Source: TMED26 sp002694075 (GTDB taxonomy: Bacteria; Pseudomonadota; Alphaproteobacteria; Thalassobaculales; Thalassobaculaceae). From it: 38,348 nt of DNA. Below are positions 1 through 7,124 of this stretch, in pieces. Positions within the stretch are counted from its first letter, which is position 1. Every line of letters starts with the position of its first letter. The position numbers and the translations under genes were made by a program. The stretch covers positions 1 through 38,348 of the forward strand of contig JAYYDT010000033.1 of the NCBI GenBank assembly GCA_036160575.1, written 5' to 3'. The notes below the pieces were generated by a model that was not told the origin of the DNA, ran no database searches, and saw only the letters and a list, made by a program, of their open reading frames with translations.

Positions 1-687
1 CGGGTGTTGTTCGTCGGCACCAAGCGGCAGGCCGCCGAAACCATCGCCGAAACGGCCACCCGGTCCGGCCAATATTTCGTCAATCACCGCTGGCTTGGCG
101 GCATGCTGACCAACTGGAAAACCATTTCCGGGTCGATTAAGCGTCTGCGTGAGCTCGAGGAACAATTGGCCCAGGACGGCATTGGCCTGACCAAAAAGGA
201 ATTGCTTGGCCTGACGCGGCAACGCGACAAGCTGGAACAGGCCCTTGGCGGCATCAAGGAAATGGGTGGTTTGCCGGACATCATGGTGATCATCGACACC
301 AACAAGGAAGCCATCGCCATTGCCGAGGCCAATACCTTGGGCATTCCGGTGGTGGCGATCCTGGATAGCAACTCCAACCCGAACGGCGTCGACTACCCGA
401 TCCCGGGCAATGACGACGCCATGCGCGCCATCACGCTGTATTGCGATTTAATCAGCGGCGCTATTTTGGATGGCCTGCAGCAGGAGGCGACCGCTTCCGG
501 CAAAGATCTGGGCGAGGCTGTCGAGGCACCGGTCGAACCGGCTTTGGAAGAGACCGCAGCCGCGGCGCCCGCGGAGACGGTGAGTGCCGAAGCGGCCCCA
601 GGGGCGGCACCAGAGGCGTCACCGGAACCGGCCCCGGAAGCTGTCACAACCGAAGCCGCGCCGGCGGAAGACGCGCCAACCGCCTAA
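1..687 (+). CDS. rpsB: 30S ribosomal protein S2 (5' end outside window)
   Basis: Ribosomal protein S2 of the small subunit. The reading frame is already open at base 1, so only the C-terminal part (about 228 residues) is present; the GTG at base 4 is internal, not the start. The S2 motifs FVGTKRQA, FVNHRWLGGMLTNW, LGGIKEMGGLPD and IPGNDDAMRA are all visible in family order. After the conserved core, roughly the last 70 residues form a low-complexity Ala/Pro/Glu tail, much longer than the short end of E. coli S2. It heads the usual rpsB-tsf-pyrH-frr cluster. The identification is certain; the role of the tail is unknown. Confidence 0.97.
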   Translation, partial: RVLFVGTKRQAAETIAETATRSGQYFVNHRWLGGMLTNWKTISGSIKRLRELEEQLAQDGIGLTKKELLGLTRQRDKLEQALGGIKEMGGLPDIMVIIDTNKEAIAIAEANTLGIPVVAILDSNSNPNGVDYPIPGNDDAMRAITLYCDLISGAILDGLQQEATASGKDLGEAVEAPVEPALEETAAAAPAETVSAEAAPGAAPEASPEPAPEAVTTEAAPAEDAPTA

Positions 688-720
688 TCGCGGTCTGTCG
701 CGCGCAGGAACAATTGGCCA

Positions 721-740
721 CGGGCGTCGGCGGACGCCCG
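721..740 (+). promoter_or_regulatory. rpsB-tsf intergenic hairpin (attenuator-like)
   Basis: CGGGCGTC (721-728) and GACGCCCG (733-740) form a perfect 8-bp stem closed by a 4-base loop. It lies in the 94-base gap between rpsB and tsf. It is followed by CTTTGGCGC rather than a clean T-run, so it is at best a weak terminator; an attenuator or a processing/stability hairpin that sets the S2 to EF-Ts ratio is a reasonable inference. Confidence 0.5.
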
Positions 741-781
741 CTTTGGCGCTTATATGGATCGATGAACTAGAGGGGAAGACC

Positions 782-1705
782 ATGGCAGTGACCGCATCGA
801 TGGTGAAAGAGCTGCGTGAAAAATCGGGCGCCGGCATGATGGACTGCAAAAAGGCGTTGAACGAAACCGACGGCGATGTCGACGCGGCGGTCGACTGGCT
901 GCGCAAAAAAGGGTTGGCCGCGGCTGCCAAAAAATCTGGGCGAGTCGCCGCCGAAGGGTTGATCGGCGCGGTCACCGAGGGCGTGCGTGGCGCCCTGGTT
1001 GAGGTGAACTCCGAGACCGATTTCGTGGCCCGCAACGAGGACTTCCAAGGGTTTGTGTCGTCCCTGGCCCGCTTGACCCTGGATAGCGATGGCCAGGTCG
1101 ACGCCCTGATGGCGATGGATTTTCCCGGCACCGGCCGCAAGGTCGACGAGGAACTGACTCACAATATCGCCACCATCGGCGAAAACATGACCGTGCGCCG
1201 GGTCGCCACCCAAGGCGTCGGCGCCGGGACCGTGGTCTCCTATGTCCATAACGCGACCGCCGCCGGGCTCGGCAAGATTGGTGTCCTGGTGGCCTTGGAA
1301 TCGACCGGCGACGCCGATCAGTTGACCGCCCTCGGCAAGCAAATCGCCATGCATATCGCGGCCACCGCGCCGGCCAGCGTGAGCGTTGACGATCTCGACC
1401 CGGCCCTGGTCGAGCGCGAGCGCGCCGTCTTGTCAGACCAAGCGCGGGCGTCGGGTAAGCCGGAGGAGATCATCGCCAAGATGGTCGAAGGCCGCTTGCG
1501 CAAGTATTATGAGGAAGCGGTGCTGCTCGAGCAGGTTTTTGTGATCGACAATGAAACCAAAGTTGGCAAAGTCGTCGAGAACGCGGCCGCCGACATTGGC
1601 GCACCGGTTAAAATTGCCGGTTTCTCGCGTTTGGTTCTCGGCGAGGGCGTGGAACGCGAGGAAACCGATTTCGCCGCTGAGGTGGCCGCGCAACTGGGCG
1701 GCTGA
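782..1705 (+). CDS. tsf: Elongation factor Ts
   Basis: EF-Ts (307 aa) is the guanine-nucleotide exchange factor that regenerates EF-Tu-GTP in the cytoplasm. The N-terminal UBA-like segment has the family pattern LREKSGAGMMDCKKAL (residues 11-26). The EF-Tu contact motif TDFVARN is at 79-85, and MTVRR and the C-terminal dimerisation domain follow. The start is the ATG at 782, preceded by a strong AGGGGAAG ribosome binding site. An in-frame extension upstream would run into the rpsB tail and has no ribosome binding site. It lies 94 bases after rpsB, as in most bacteria. Length is typical. Confidence 0.97.
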   Translation: MAVTASMVKELREKSGAGMMDCKKALNETDGDVDAAVDWLRKKGLAAAAKKSGRVAAEGLIGAVTEGVRGALVEVNSETDFVARNEDFQGFVSSLARLTLDSDGQVDALMAMDFPGTGRKVDEELTHNIATIGENMTVRRVATQGVGAGTVVSYVHNATAAGLGKIGVLVALESTGDADQLTALGKQIAMHIAATAPASVSVDDLDPALVERERAVLSDQARASGKPEEIIAKMVEGRLRKYYEEAVLLEQVFVIDNETKVGKVVENAAADIGAPVKIAGFSRLVLGEGVEREETDFAAEVAAQLGG

Positions 1706-1720
1706 CATAAACGCGAGCGC

Positions 1721-1742
1721 CCGGTCGCCAAGCGGCGGCCGG
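1721..1742 (+). promoter_or_regulatory. tsf-pyrH intergenic hairpin
   Basis: CCGGTCGCC (1721-1729) can pair with GGCGGCCGG (1734-1742), giving nine pairs including one G-U, with the loop AAGC. It sits in the 63-base gap between tsf and pyrH. No U-tract follows, so it is not a classical terminator; it may be a partial terminator or an mRNA processing boundary. Confidence 0.4.
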
Positions 1743-1768
1743 CGTCGCCGGATCACACGGGGGGACCA

Positions 1769-2482
1769 ATGCGCTACAAACGTGTCCTGTTGAAGATTTC
1801 CGGCGAGGCGTTGATGGGATCGCGGTCCTACGGCTTGGACCCGTTGATGGTCGAGCGTGTCGCCCTTGAAATCAAAAGCGTCCACGACTTGGGCGGTGAA
1901 GTGTGCCTGGTCATCGGGGGCGGCAACATCTTTCGCGGCATTTCCGCGGCCGCCAACGGCATGGAGCGGTCGACCGGTGACTACATGGGCATGTTGGCGA
2001 CGGTGATGAACGCGCTCGCCATGCAAAGCGCCCTTGAAAGCCTGGATGTCCCGACCCGGGTGCAATCGGCTTTGCCGATTTCGGCCGTGTGCGAGCCCTA
2101 TATCCGCCGTCGCGCCATGCGCCATATGGAAAAGCGGCGCATCGTGATTTTCGCCGCCGGCACCGGCAATCCATATTTCACCACCGACACCGCCGCCGCC
2201 TTACGGGCTTCGGAGATGGGCTGTGACGCCTTGCTCAAGGCGACCAAGGTCGATGGCGTCTATGACGCCGATCCGGTGGAACATCCCGACGCGACACGCT
2301 TTGACACATTGACCTATATGGACGTGCTCACTCGTGACCTGAAGGTGATGGACGCGTCGGCGATTTCCCTTGCCCGCGAGAACGGCATTCCGATTTTGGT
2401 CTTTTCGATCCACAATAACGGCGCGTTCGCGGAGGTGGTGAAAGGCCGGGGGACGCATACGATTATCTGCGAGAGGACATAA
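1769..2482 (+). CDS. pyrH: Uridylate kinase (UMP kinase)
   Basis: UMP kinase (237 aa) phosphorylates UMP to UDP with ATP in de novo pyrimidine synthesis; the bacterial enzyme is a hexamer of the amino-acid-kinase fold. Visible motifs are LLKISGEALMG (7-17), the nucleotide-binding GGGNIFRG (50-57), and GTGNPYFTTDTAAALRA, which is diagnostic of PyrH. DALLKATKVDGVYDADP is the usual C-half signature. The ATG at 1769 follows a GGGGGGA ribosome binding site. It is placed between tsf and frr in the conserved order and ends 2 bases before frr, implying co-transcription and coupled translation. Confidence 0.97.
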   Translation: MRYKRVLLKISGEALMGSRSYGLDPLMVERVALEIKSVHDLGGEVCLVIGGGNIFRGISAAANGMERSTGDYMGMLATVMNALAMQSALESLDVPTRVQSALPISAVCEPYIRRRAMRHMEKRRIVIFAAGTGNPYFTTDTAAALRASEMGCDALLKATKVDGVYDADPVEHPDATRFDTLTYMDVLTRDLKVMDASAISLARENGIPILVFSIHNNGAFAEVVKGRGTHTIICERT

Positions 2483-2484
2483 CG

Positions 2485-3045
2485 ATGGCCGAAGAGCCCG
2501 ATCTCGACGATCTTGAACGGCGCATGGACGGCGCCCTCACGGCACTGGCGAAAGAATTCCAAGGATTGCGCGCGGGGCGCGCTTCGACCGCTTTGTTGGA
2601 GCCGATTGTGGTCGACGCCTATGGTCAAAAAATGCCGATTGCCCAATTGGGTACCATCGGGGTGCCTGAGCCGCGCATGCTGACCGTGCAGGTGTGGGAC
2701 AAAACCATGACCAAAGCGGTCGAAAAAGCGATTCGCGAATCCGAGTTGGGATTGAATCCGCAAGGCGAGGGCCAATTGATCCGGATCCCGATCCCGGATT
2801 TGAGCGAGGAACGCCGCGCCGAACTATCCAAGGTCGCCAGCAAATACGCGGAGTCAGCTCGCATCGCTGTGCGCAACGTGCGACGCGACGGCATGGAGAG
2901 CCTCAAAAAGTTGGAGAAGGATGGCGATCTCTCCCAGGACGACCGCCATCTTTACGAAGGTGAAATCCAGGACATGACGGACCGCCACATCAAAAAAATC
3001 GACGAGGCGCTGACCGGTAAAGAAAAAGAGATCATGCAGGTCTAA
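2485..3045 (+). CDS. frr: Ribosome recycling factor
   Basis: RRF (186 aa) splits post-termination ribosomes together with EF-G. The full length matches the family (about 185 aa). Family patterns seen are FQGLRAGRAST near the N-terminus, TVQVWDKTMTKAVEKAI in the middle, IPIPDLSEERR, and the helix VRRDGME followed by the lysine-rich end. The ATG at 2485 starts two bases after the pyrH stop; its ribosome binding site (GAGAGGA) lies inside the pyrH end. The TAA stop shares its last base with the uppS ATG, so frr and uppS are probably translationally coupled. Confidence 0.97.
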   Translation: MAEEPDLDDLERRMDGALTALAKEFQGLRAGRASTALLEPIVVDAYGQKMPIAQLGTIGVPEPRMLTVQVWDKTMTKAVEKAIRESELGLNPQGEGQLIRIPIPDLSEERRAELSKVASKYAESARIAVRNVRRDGMESLKKLEKDGDLSQDDRHLYEGEIQDMTDRHIKKIDEALTGKEKEIMQV

Positions 3046-3779
3046 TGGCCACCGATGTCGCCAATGACGTGCGGCGCGGTGCGCTCCCGCGCCACGTCGC
3101 CATCATCATGGATGGGAATGGGCGCTGGGCGCGGGCTCAAGCGCGGCCCCGCTCGGTTGGGCATACCGCCGGGGTCGAGGCGTTGCGGGAAATCGTCCAC
3201 GGTGCGGTCGATCTAGACCTGGAATATCTGACTTTTTTTGGCTTTTCGACCGAGAATTGGAAACGCCCGGCCGAGGAAGTGTCCTTTCTGATGGGGCTCC
3301 TGCGGCGCTACCTCAAGCGCGAAGTGGCGGGCCTGCACGAACGCGGGGTGCGCTTGCGCTTCATTGGCGCCCGCGCTCGTTTCGATTCCGATATTCGCGC
3401 CCTAATCGATGGCGCCGAGGCGTTAACCGCCGAAAATGGCGGGCTCAATGTGACCATCGCGCTGAATTACGGCGGCCGTGAGGAAATTGTATTGGCGGCG
3501 CAGCGGCTGGCGGCGGCGGTCGCGGCGGGTGAGTTGTCGGTTGAGGAAATCGACGAGTCGCGTTTTCAAGCGGCGCTGTTCACCTGCGATTTGCCGGCGC
3601 CCGATTTGCTGATCCGCACTTCGGGCGAGCAGCGTTTGTCGAATTTCCTGCTGTGGCAAAGCGCGTACACCGAATTTGTCTTCACCGATGTTTTGTGGCC
3701 GGATTTTGGGCGCGCCGAATTGGCCGCCGCGCTGGAGGATTACCAGGCGCGCGATCGTCGTTTTGGGACGGTTGGATGA
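3045..3779 (+). CDS. uppS: Isoprenyl transferase (undecaprenyl diphosphate synthase)
   Basis: This cis-prenyltransferase (244 aa) condenses isopentenyl diphosphate onto farnesyl diphosphate to make undecaprenyl diphosphate, the lipid carrier for peptidoglycan and O-antigen. HVAIIMDGNGRWA near the N-terminus holds the catalytic Asp. FSTENWKRP and the C-terminal RTSGEQRLSNFLLWQ plus YTEFVF are the remaining family motifs. The ATG overlaps the frr stop by one base (TAATG), and the end overlaps cdsA (ATGA). Downstream dxr supplies the isoprenoid precursor pathway, so the neighbours fit the role. Confidence 0.96.
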   Translation: MATDVANDVRRGALPRHVAIIMDGNGRWARAQARPRSVGHTAGVEALREIVHGAVDLDLEYLTFFGFSTENWKRPAEEVSFLMGLLRRYLKREVAGLHERGVRLRFIGARARFDSDIRALIDGAEALTAENGGLNVTIALNYGGREEIVLAAQRLAAAVAAGELSVEEIDESRFQAALFTCDLPAPDLLIRTSGEQRLSNFLLWQSAYTEFVFTDVLWPDFGRAELAAALEDYQARDRRFGTVG

Positions 3780-4627
3780 GGGCCCGTCTCATCGTCGGCG
3801 GCGGCAATTTGCGGGCCCGCATCCTGACCGCGGCGGCGATGGTGCCAGTGGTGGCGGCGGCGCTGTACCTCGGCGATTGGCCCTTGGTTGTCTTCTTGTT
3901 GGCGGTTTCCGCCGGCATGGGCTGGGAATGGGGTGGTCTGGCGGCCAGCGACTCGGGCCCTTGGCCGGTCCGCGCGGCCGGGGCGGCGCTCACCGCCGCT
4001 TTGACGGCGATGGCCATCGCCGGCGTCCTCCACGTGGTGTCGCCGACGGTGGCGGCTGGCGCGGTGGTCTTCATTCTCTTGGCGGCGGCGGTTTTCACGC
4101 GCCGGCAGGCGGTGCCACGGCCGCGCCTGTTCTTTTTCGGCATGCCCGTGTTGGTCGTCGGATGTACCGCCGTGGCGTGGCTACGCGGCGACGATCTCGC
4201 GGGGCTATGGGTGGTCGCTTGGACCGTCGCCGTGGTGATCCTGATGGATATCGGCGGCTATGTGTTCGGCCGCTTGATCGGCGGACCGCGCCTGATGCCG
4301 CGGGTCAGTCCCAATAAGACCTGGGCCGGATTGCTCGGCGGGGTCGGCGCGGCGGCCTTGTTCGGCGCTGTCTTAGGGGGCGCGATCGAGGGGGTCAGTG
4401 GCGCGGTTCTGGCGGTCTGGTCGGCGCTTGTCGCGCTTTTTTCCCAGGCCGGCGATTTGGCGGAATCCGCGGTCAAACGCCATGTCGGCGTGAAAGACAG
4501 CGGGGCCATGCTGCCTGGCCATGGCGGTCTTTTGGACCGGGTGGACGGCCATCTGGCGGCGCTCGCCCTGGTTCTCGGGGTCGCCGTGGTGAGCGGCCGC
4601 AGCCCGCTCGCGTGGGCCGGAACCTAA
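3776..4627 (+). CDS. cdsA: Phosphatidate cytidylyltransferase
   Basis: CdsA (283 aa) is an integral membrane enzyme that makes CDP-diacylglycerol from phosphatidate and CTP, the branch point of phospholipid synthesis. The protein is strongly hydrophobic with several Ala/Val/Leu-rich membrane segments. The C-terminal signature is complete: KRHVGVKDSG, then LPGHGGLLDRVD. RVSPNKTWAGLLGG is another family block. I place the start at the ATG at 3776, which overlaps the uppS TGA in an ATGA; an in-frame region further upstream lies within uppS and lacks similarity. It ends three bases before dxr. Confidence 0.94.
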   Translation: MRARLIVGGGNLRARILTAAAMVPVVAAALYLGDWPLVVFLLAVSAGMGWEWGGLAASDSGPWPVRAAGAALTAALTAMAIAGVLHVVSPTVAAGAVVFILLAAAVFTRRQAVPRPRLFFFGMPVLVVGCTAVAWLRGDDLAGLWVVAWTVAVVILMDIGGYVFGRLIGGPRLMPRVSPNKTWAGLLGGVGAAALFGAVLGGAIEGVSGAVLAVWSALVALFSQAGDLAESAVKRHVGVKDSGAMLPGHGGLLDRVDGHLAALALVLGVAVVSGRSPLAWAGT

Positions 4628-4630
4628 GCG

Positions 4631-5839
4631 ATGGTGGGCGCGCGAAACGAAACACCGCGACGTGTCAGTCTCTTGGGCGCGACCGGCTCGGTTGGTCAAA
4701 GCACCCTCGATCTGATCGCGCGCCAGCCGGACGCCTTTGATGTCATCGCCCTAACCGCCCACCGCGATGTGGCGGGCCTGGCGGCGGCGGCGCGGCAATT
4801 TTCGCCGGAGGTTGTGGCCATCGCCGACGCCGCCTGTTATGGCGAGCTTTCGGCGGCGCTCGCCGGCAGTGGGGTGCGGGTTCTGGCCGGCCCGGAAGGC
4901 GTCGTCGAGGCGGCGGCGACGCCGGCCGACTGGGTGATGGCGGCGATTGTCGGGGCGGCCGGTTTGGCGCCGACACTGGCGGCCGTTCGGCAAGGGGCCA
5001 CGGTCGCGCTCGCGAATAAGGAATGTTTGGTCTGCGCCGGCACCATCATGACCGACGCGGTGGCCGCCCATGGCGCCACGTTGTTGCCGGTGGACAGCGA
5101 GCATAACGCCATTTTTCAAGTTTTCGACCAAACCCAACCGGACGCCGTCGAGCGTTTGATCCTCACCGCCTCGGGCGGGCCGTTCCGGACCGCCAGCCTC
5201 GCTGAGATGGCGGCCAAAACCCCGGCCCAGGCGGTGGCCCATCCCAATTGGTCGATGGGCGCGAAAATCTCCGTCGATTCCGCGACGATGATGAACAAGG
5301 GCCTGGAGATTATCGAGGCTCATCACCTGTTCAACATGCCCGAGGCGCGGATTGACGTGGTGGTTCACCCGGAATCGGTGATCCATTCGATGGTCGCCTA
5401 TGTCGATGGCTCGGTCTTGGCGCAAATGGGCACACCTGACATGCGCACGCCGATCGCGCATACCTTGGCCTGGCCGGCGCGCATGGCGGCGCCTAGCCCG
5501 CGGCTGGACTTGGTCGCCGTCGGTCAATTGCGGTTCGAGGCACCGGACCCGCTGCGCTTTCCTTGTTTGGAATTGGCGCGGGCGGCGTTACGCGATGGAC
5601 AAGCCGCGACCGTCGCTCTCAACGCCGCCAACGAGGTCGCGGTCGCCGCCTTTTTAGCCGAACGCATCGGTTTTTGCGACATCGCCGAGGTCGGCGCCGC
5701 GGTTTTGGCGGAGGTCAAGGGTTGGAATTGCGCCAGCGTAGACCACATTTTGGAAATCGATGGCTGGGCGCGCGGTCGCGCCGAGGCGGTCGCGGCGGCC
5801 CGACCGGCACGCCGAACAGTGACGTCGGCCGCTGATTAG
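4631..5839 (+). CDS. dxr: 1-deoxy-D-xylulose 5-phosphate reductoisomerase
   Basis: DXR (402 aa) converts DXP to 2-C-methyl-D-erythritol 4-phosphate with NADPH, the committed step of the non-mevalonate isoprenoid pathway and the target of fosmidomycin. The NADPH-binding GATGSVG is at 16-22 and LANKE at 127-131. The metal ligands fall in VDSEHNAIFQ (Asp155, Glu157) and MNKGLE (Glu226). SGGPFR and HPNWSMGAKISVDSATMM are the flexible-loop and phosphate-binding blocks. The ATG at 4631 follows the cdsA stop by three bases. It ends with TAG, showing that TAG is an ordinary stop in this genome. Confidence 0.97.
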   Translation: MVGARNETPRRVSLLGATGSVGQSTLDLIARQPDAFDVIALTAHRDVAGLAAAARQFSPEVVAIADAACYGELSAALAGSGVRVLAGPEGVVEAAATPADWVMAAIVGAAGLAPTLAAVRQGATVALANKECLVCAGTIMTDAVAAHGATLLPVDSEHNAIFQVFDQTQPDAVERLILTASGGPFRTASLAEMAAKTPAQAVAHPNWSMGAKISVDSATMMNKGLEIIEAHHLFNMPEARIDVVVHPESVIHSMVAYVDGSVLAQMGTPDMRTPIAHTLAWPARMAAPSPRLDLVAVGQLRFEAPDPLRFPCLELARAALRDGQAATVALNAANEVAVAAFLAERIGFCDIAEVGAAVLAEVKGWNCASVDHILEIDGWARGRAEAVAAARPARRTVTSAAD

Positions 5840-5859
5840 GGCGCGACGGCGAAGGGTGA

Positions 5860-6987
5860 ATGATGGAATTCCTGTGGACCTATCTGTTGCCATTTCTGGC
5901 GATCCTGACGGCCTTGGTGTTTGTCCACGAGCTCGGCCATTACAGCGTCGCGCGCTGGGCCGGCGTGCGGGTTGAGGTGTTCTCAATCGGGTTTGGCCCG
6001 GAATTATTCGGCTGGACGGCGGCGAGTGGCACACGCTGGAAGTTTTCGGCGATCCCGCTTGGCGGTTACGTCAAAATGTTCGGTGATAGCGACCCGGCGA
6101 GCGCGGGCCAGGCCGACGACAGCGGCTGGACCGACGATCAGAGGAAGGTGGCGTTTCATCACCAATCCCTGCGGGACCGGGCGCTGATCATCGCCGCCGG
6201 GCCGGCCGCTAATTTCGCTTTCGCCATCGTTCTTTTGGCCGGGCTTTTCATGACCGCGGGGCAGCCCCAGGCGCCGGCGGTGGTCGATCAGGTGGTCGCG
6301 GGGAGTGCCGCTGAGCGGGCCGGCTTGCGGGCCGGCGACCGAATTCTCGCGATTGACGGCGCGAGCATCGCGCAATTTGAGGATTTGCGGCGCATTGTGG
6401 TCGACAGCCCGGGCCGTGCCCTGGCCGCGCGGGTCGCCCGCGATGGCCGCGAAATTGAGCTTACCGTGGTGCCCGAAAGCGCCGAGGTGACCGATAATTT
6501 CGGCAATACCCACCGCATCGGTCGGCTCGGGGTACGCAGCGAACAGACCGAAGTAGTGCGGCTTGGCCCGGTCGCGGCGGTCGGCCAAGCGGTAGTGTCA
6601 TCCTACGTGTTGGTCGAGCGAACGTTGAGCGCCCTTGGCGAAATCATCACCGGCGCACGCACCGCCGACGAGCTGGGGGGCCCTTTGCGCATCGCTCAAA
6701 TGTCGGGGGCCGTGGCGCAAACCGGCTTGGTCCAGACGATTTGGTTTATGGCGGTGCTATCGGTCAATCTGGGGCTGATCAACCTGTTTCCGATCCCGGT
6801 CCTCGACGGCGGCCATTTATTGTTCCACGCCGTGGAGGCCACGCTGGGGCGGCCAATGGGTGAAAAACTTATGGAAATCGCCAATTTAACCGGTTTAACC
6901 CTGGTCGTCGGATTGATGGTTTTTGTGACTTGGAACGACCTGGTCCAGCTCAAAGTCTTCGATTTTTTCGGTCGCTTTTTGGGGTAA
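5860..6987 (+). CDS. rseP: RIP metalloprotease RseP (site-2 protease family)
   Basis: This inner-membrane zinc metalloprotease (375 aa) cleaves substrates within the membrane, classically anti-sigma factors in envelope stress responses and remnant signal peptides. The HExxH zinc site is HELGH at 23-27 in the first membrane helix, and the third ligand is in the VLDGGH motif (Asp316). A PDZ domain is visible around residues 140-210 (AERAGLRAGDRILAIDG). E. coli RseP has two PDZ domains and is about 450 aa; this shorter one-PDZ form is common in alphaproteobacteria. The two adjacent ATGs at 5860 and 5863 follow a GAAGGG ribosome binding site, so the start is uncertain by one codon. Confidence 0.93.
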   Translation: MMEFLWTYLLPFLAILTALVFVHELGHYSVARWAGVRVEVFSIGFGPELFGWTAASGTRWKFSAIPLGGYVKMFGDSDPASAGQADDSGWTDDQRKVAFHHQSLRDRALIIAAGPAANFAFAIVLLAGLFMTAGQPQAPAVVDQVVAGSAAERAGLRAGDRILAIDGASIAQFEDLRRIVVDSPGRALAARVARDGREIELTVVPESAEVTDNFGNTHRIGRLGVRSEQTEVVRLGPVAAVGQAVVSSYVLVERTLSALGEIITGARTADELGGPLRIAQMSGAVAQTGLVQTIWFMAVLSVNLGLINLFPIPVLDGGHLLFHAVEATLGRPMGEKLMEIANLTGLTLVVGLMVFVTWNDLVQLKVFDFFGRFLG

Positions 6988-7042
6988 CTCGGTCGACGGC
7001 GATCAATTTAACCTTATTTCAAGGGCGTAGGACGCTCAAAGC

Positions 7043-7071
7043 TTTCGCCCGGCGCGCGAACAGGCTACAAC
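7043..7071 (+). promoter_or_regulatory. Candidate bamA promoter
   Basis: TTTCGC (7043-7048) and TACAAC (7066-7071) are separated by exactly 17 bases in the 137-base gap between rseP and bamA. The -10 box matches four of six consensus positions; the -35 box is weak. A local promoter would let bamA-skp-lpx be transcribed independently of the ribosomal genes upstream. This is inference only. Confidence 0.3.
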
Positions 7072-7114
7072 AACGCGTCTTCACCAGAGGTGCCGGGGTT
7101 GTGCCGCGTTTTCC

Positions 7115-7119
7115 AGGAG
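7115..7119 (+). promoter_or_regulatory. Ribosome binding site deciding the bamA GTG start
   Basis: AGGAG lies five bases before the GTG at 7125 and is the only good Shine-Dalgarno sequence near the beginning of bamA. It favours GTG-7125 over the in-frame ATG at 7143 and over longer frames that reach back into rseP. Confidence 0.7.
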
Positions 7120-7124
7120 CTACC

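Noticed and set aside
1433..2125. Long minus-strand open frames opposite tsf-pyrH, and similar ones opposite cdsA, dxr and comEC
   Set aside because: They are His/Arg/Pro-rich shadows produced by high-GC codon bias. None has a family motif, and each lies fully opposite a well-supported gene.
6930..7124. In-frame upstream extension of bamA into rseP
   Set aside because: It has no ribosome binding site and would place unrelated residues before the signal peptide; GTG-7125 with AGGAG is far better.
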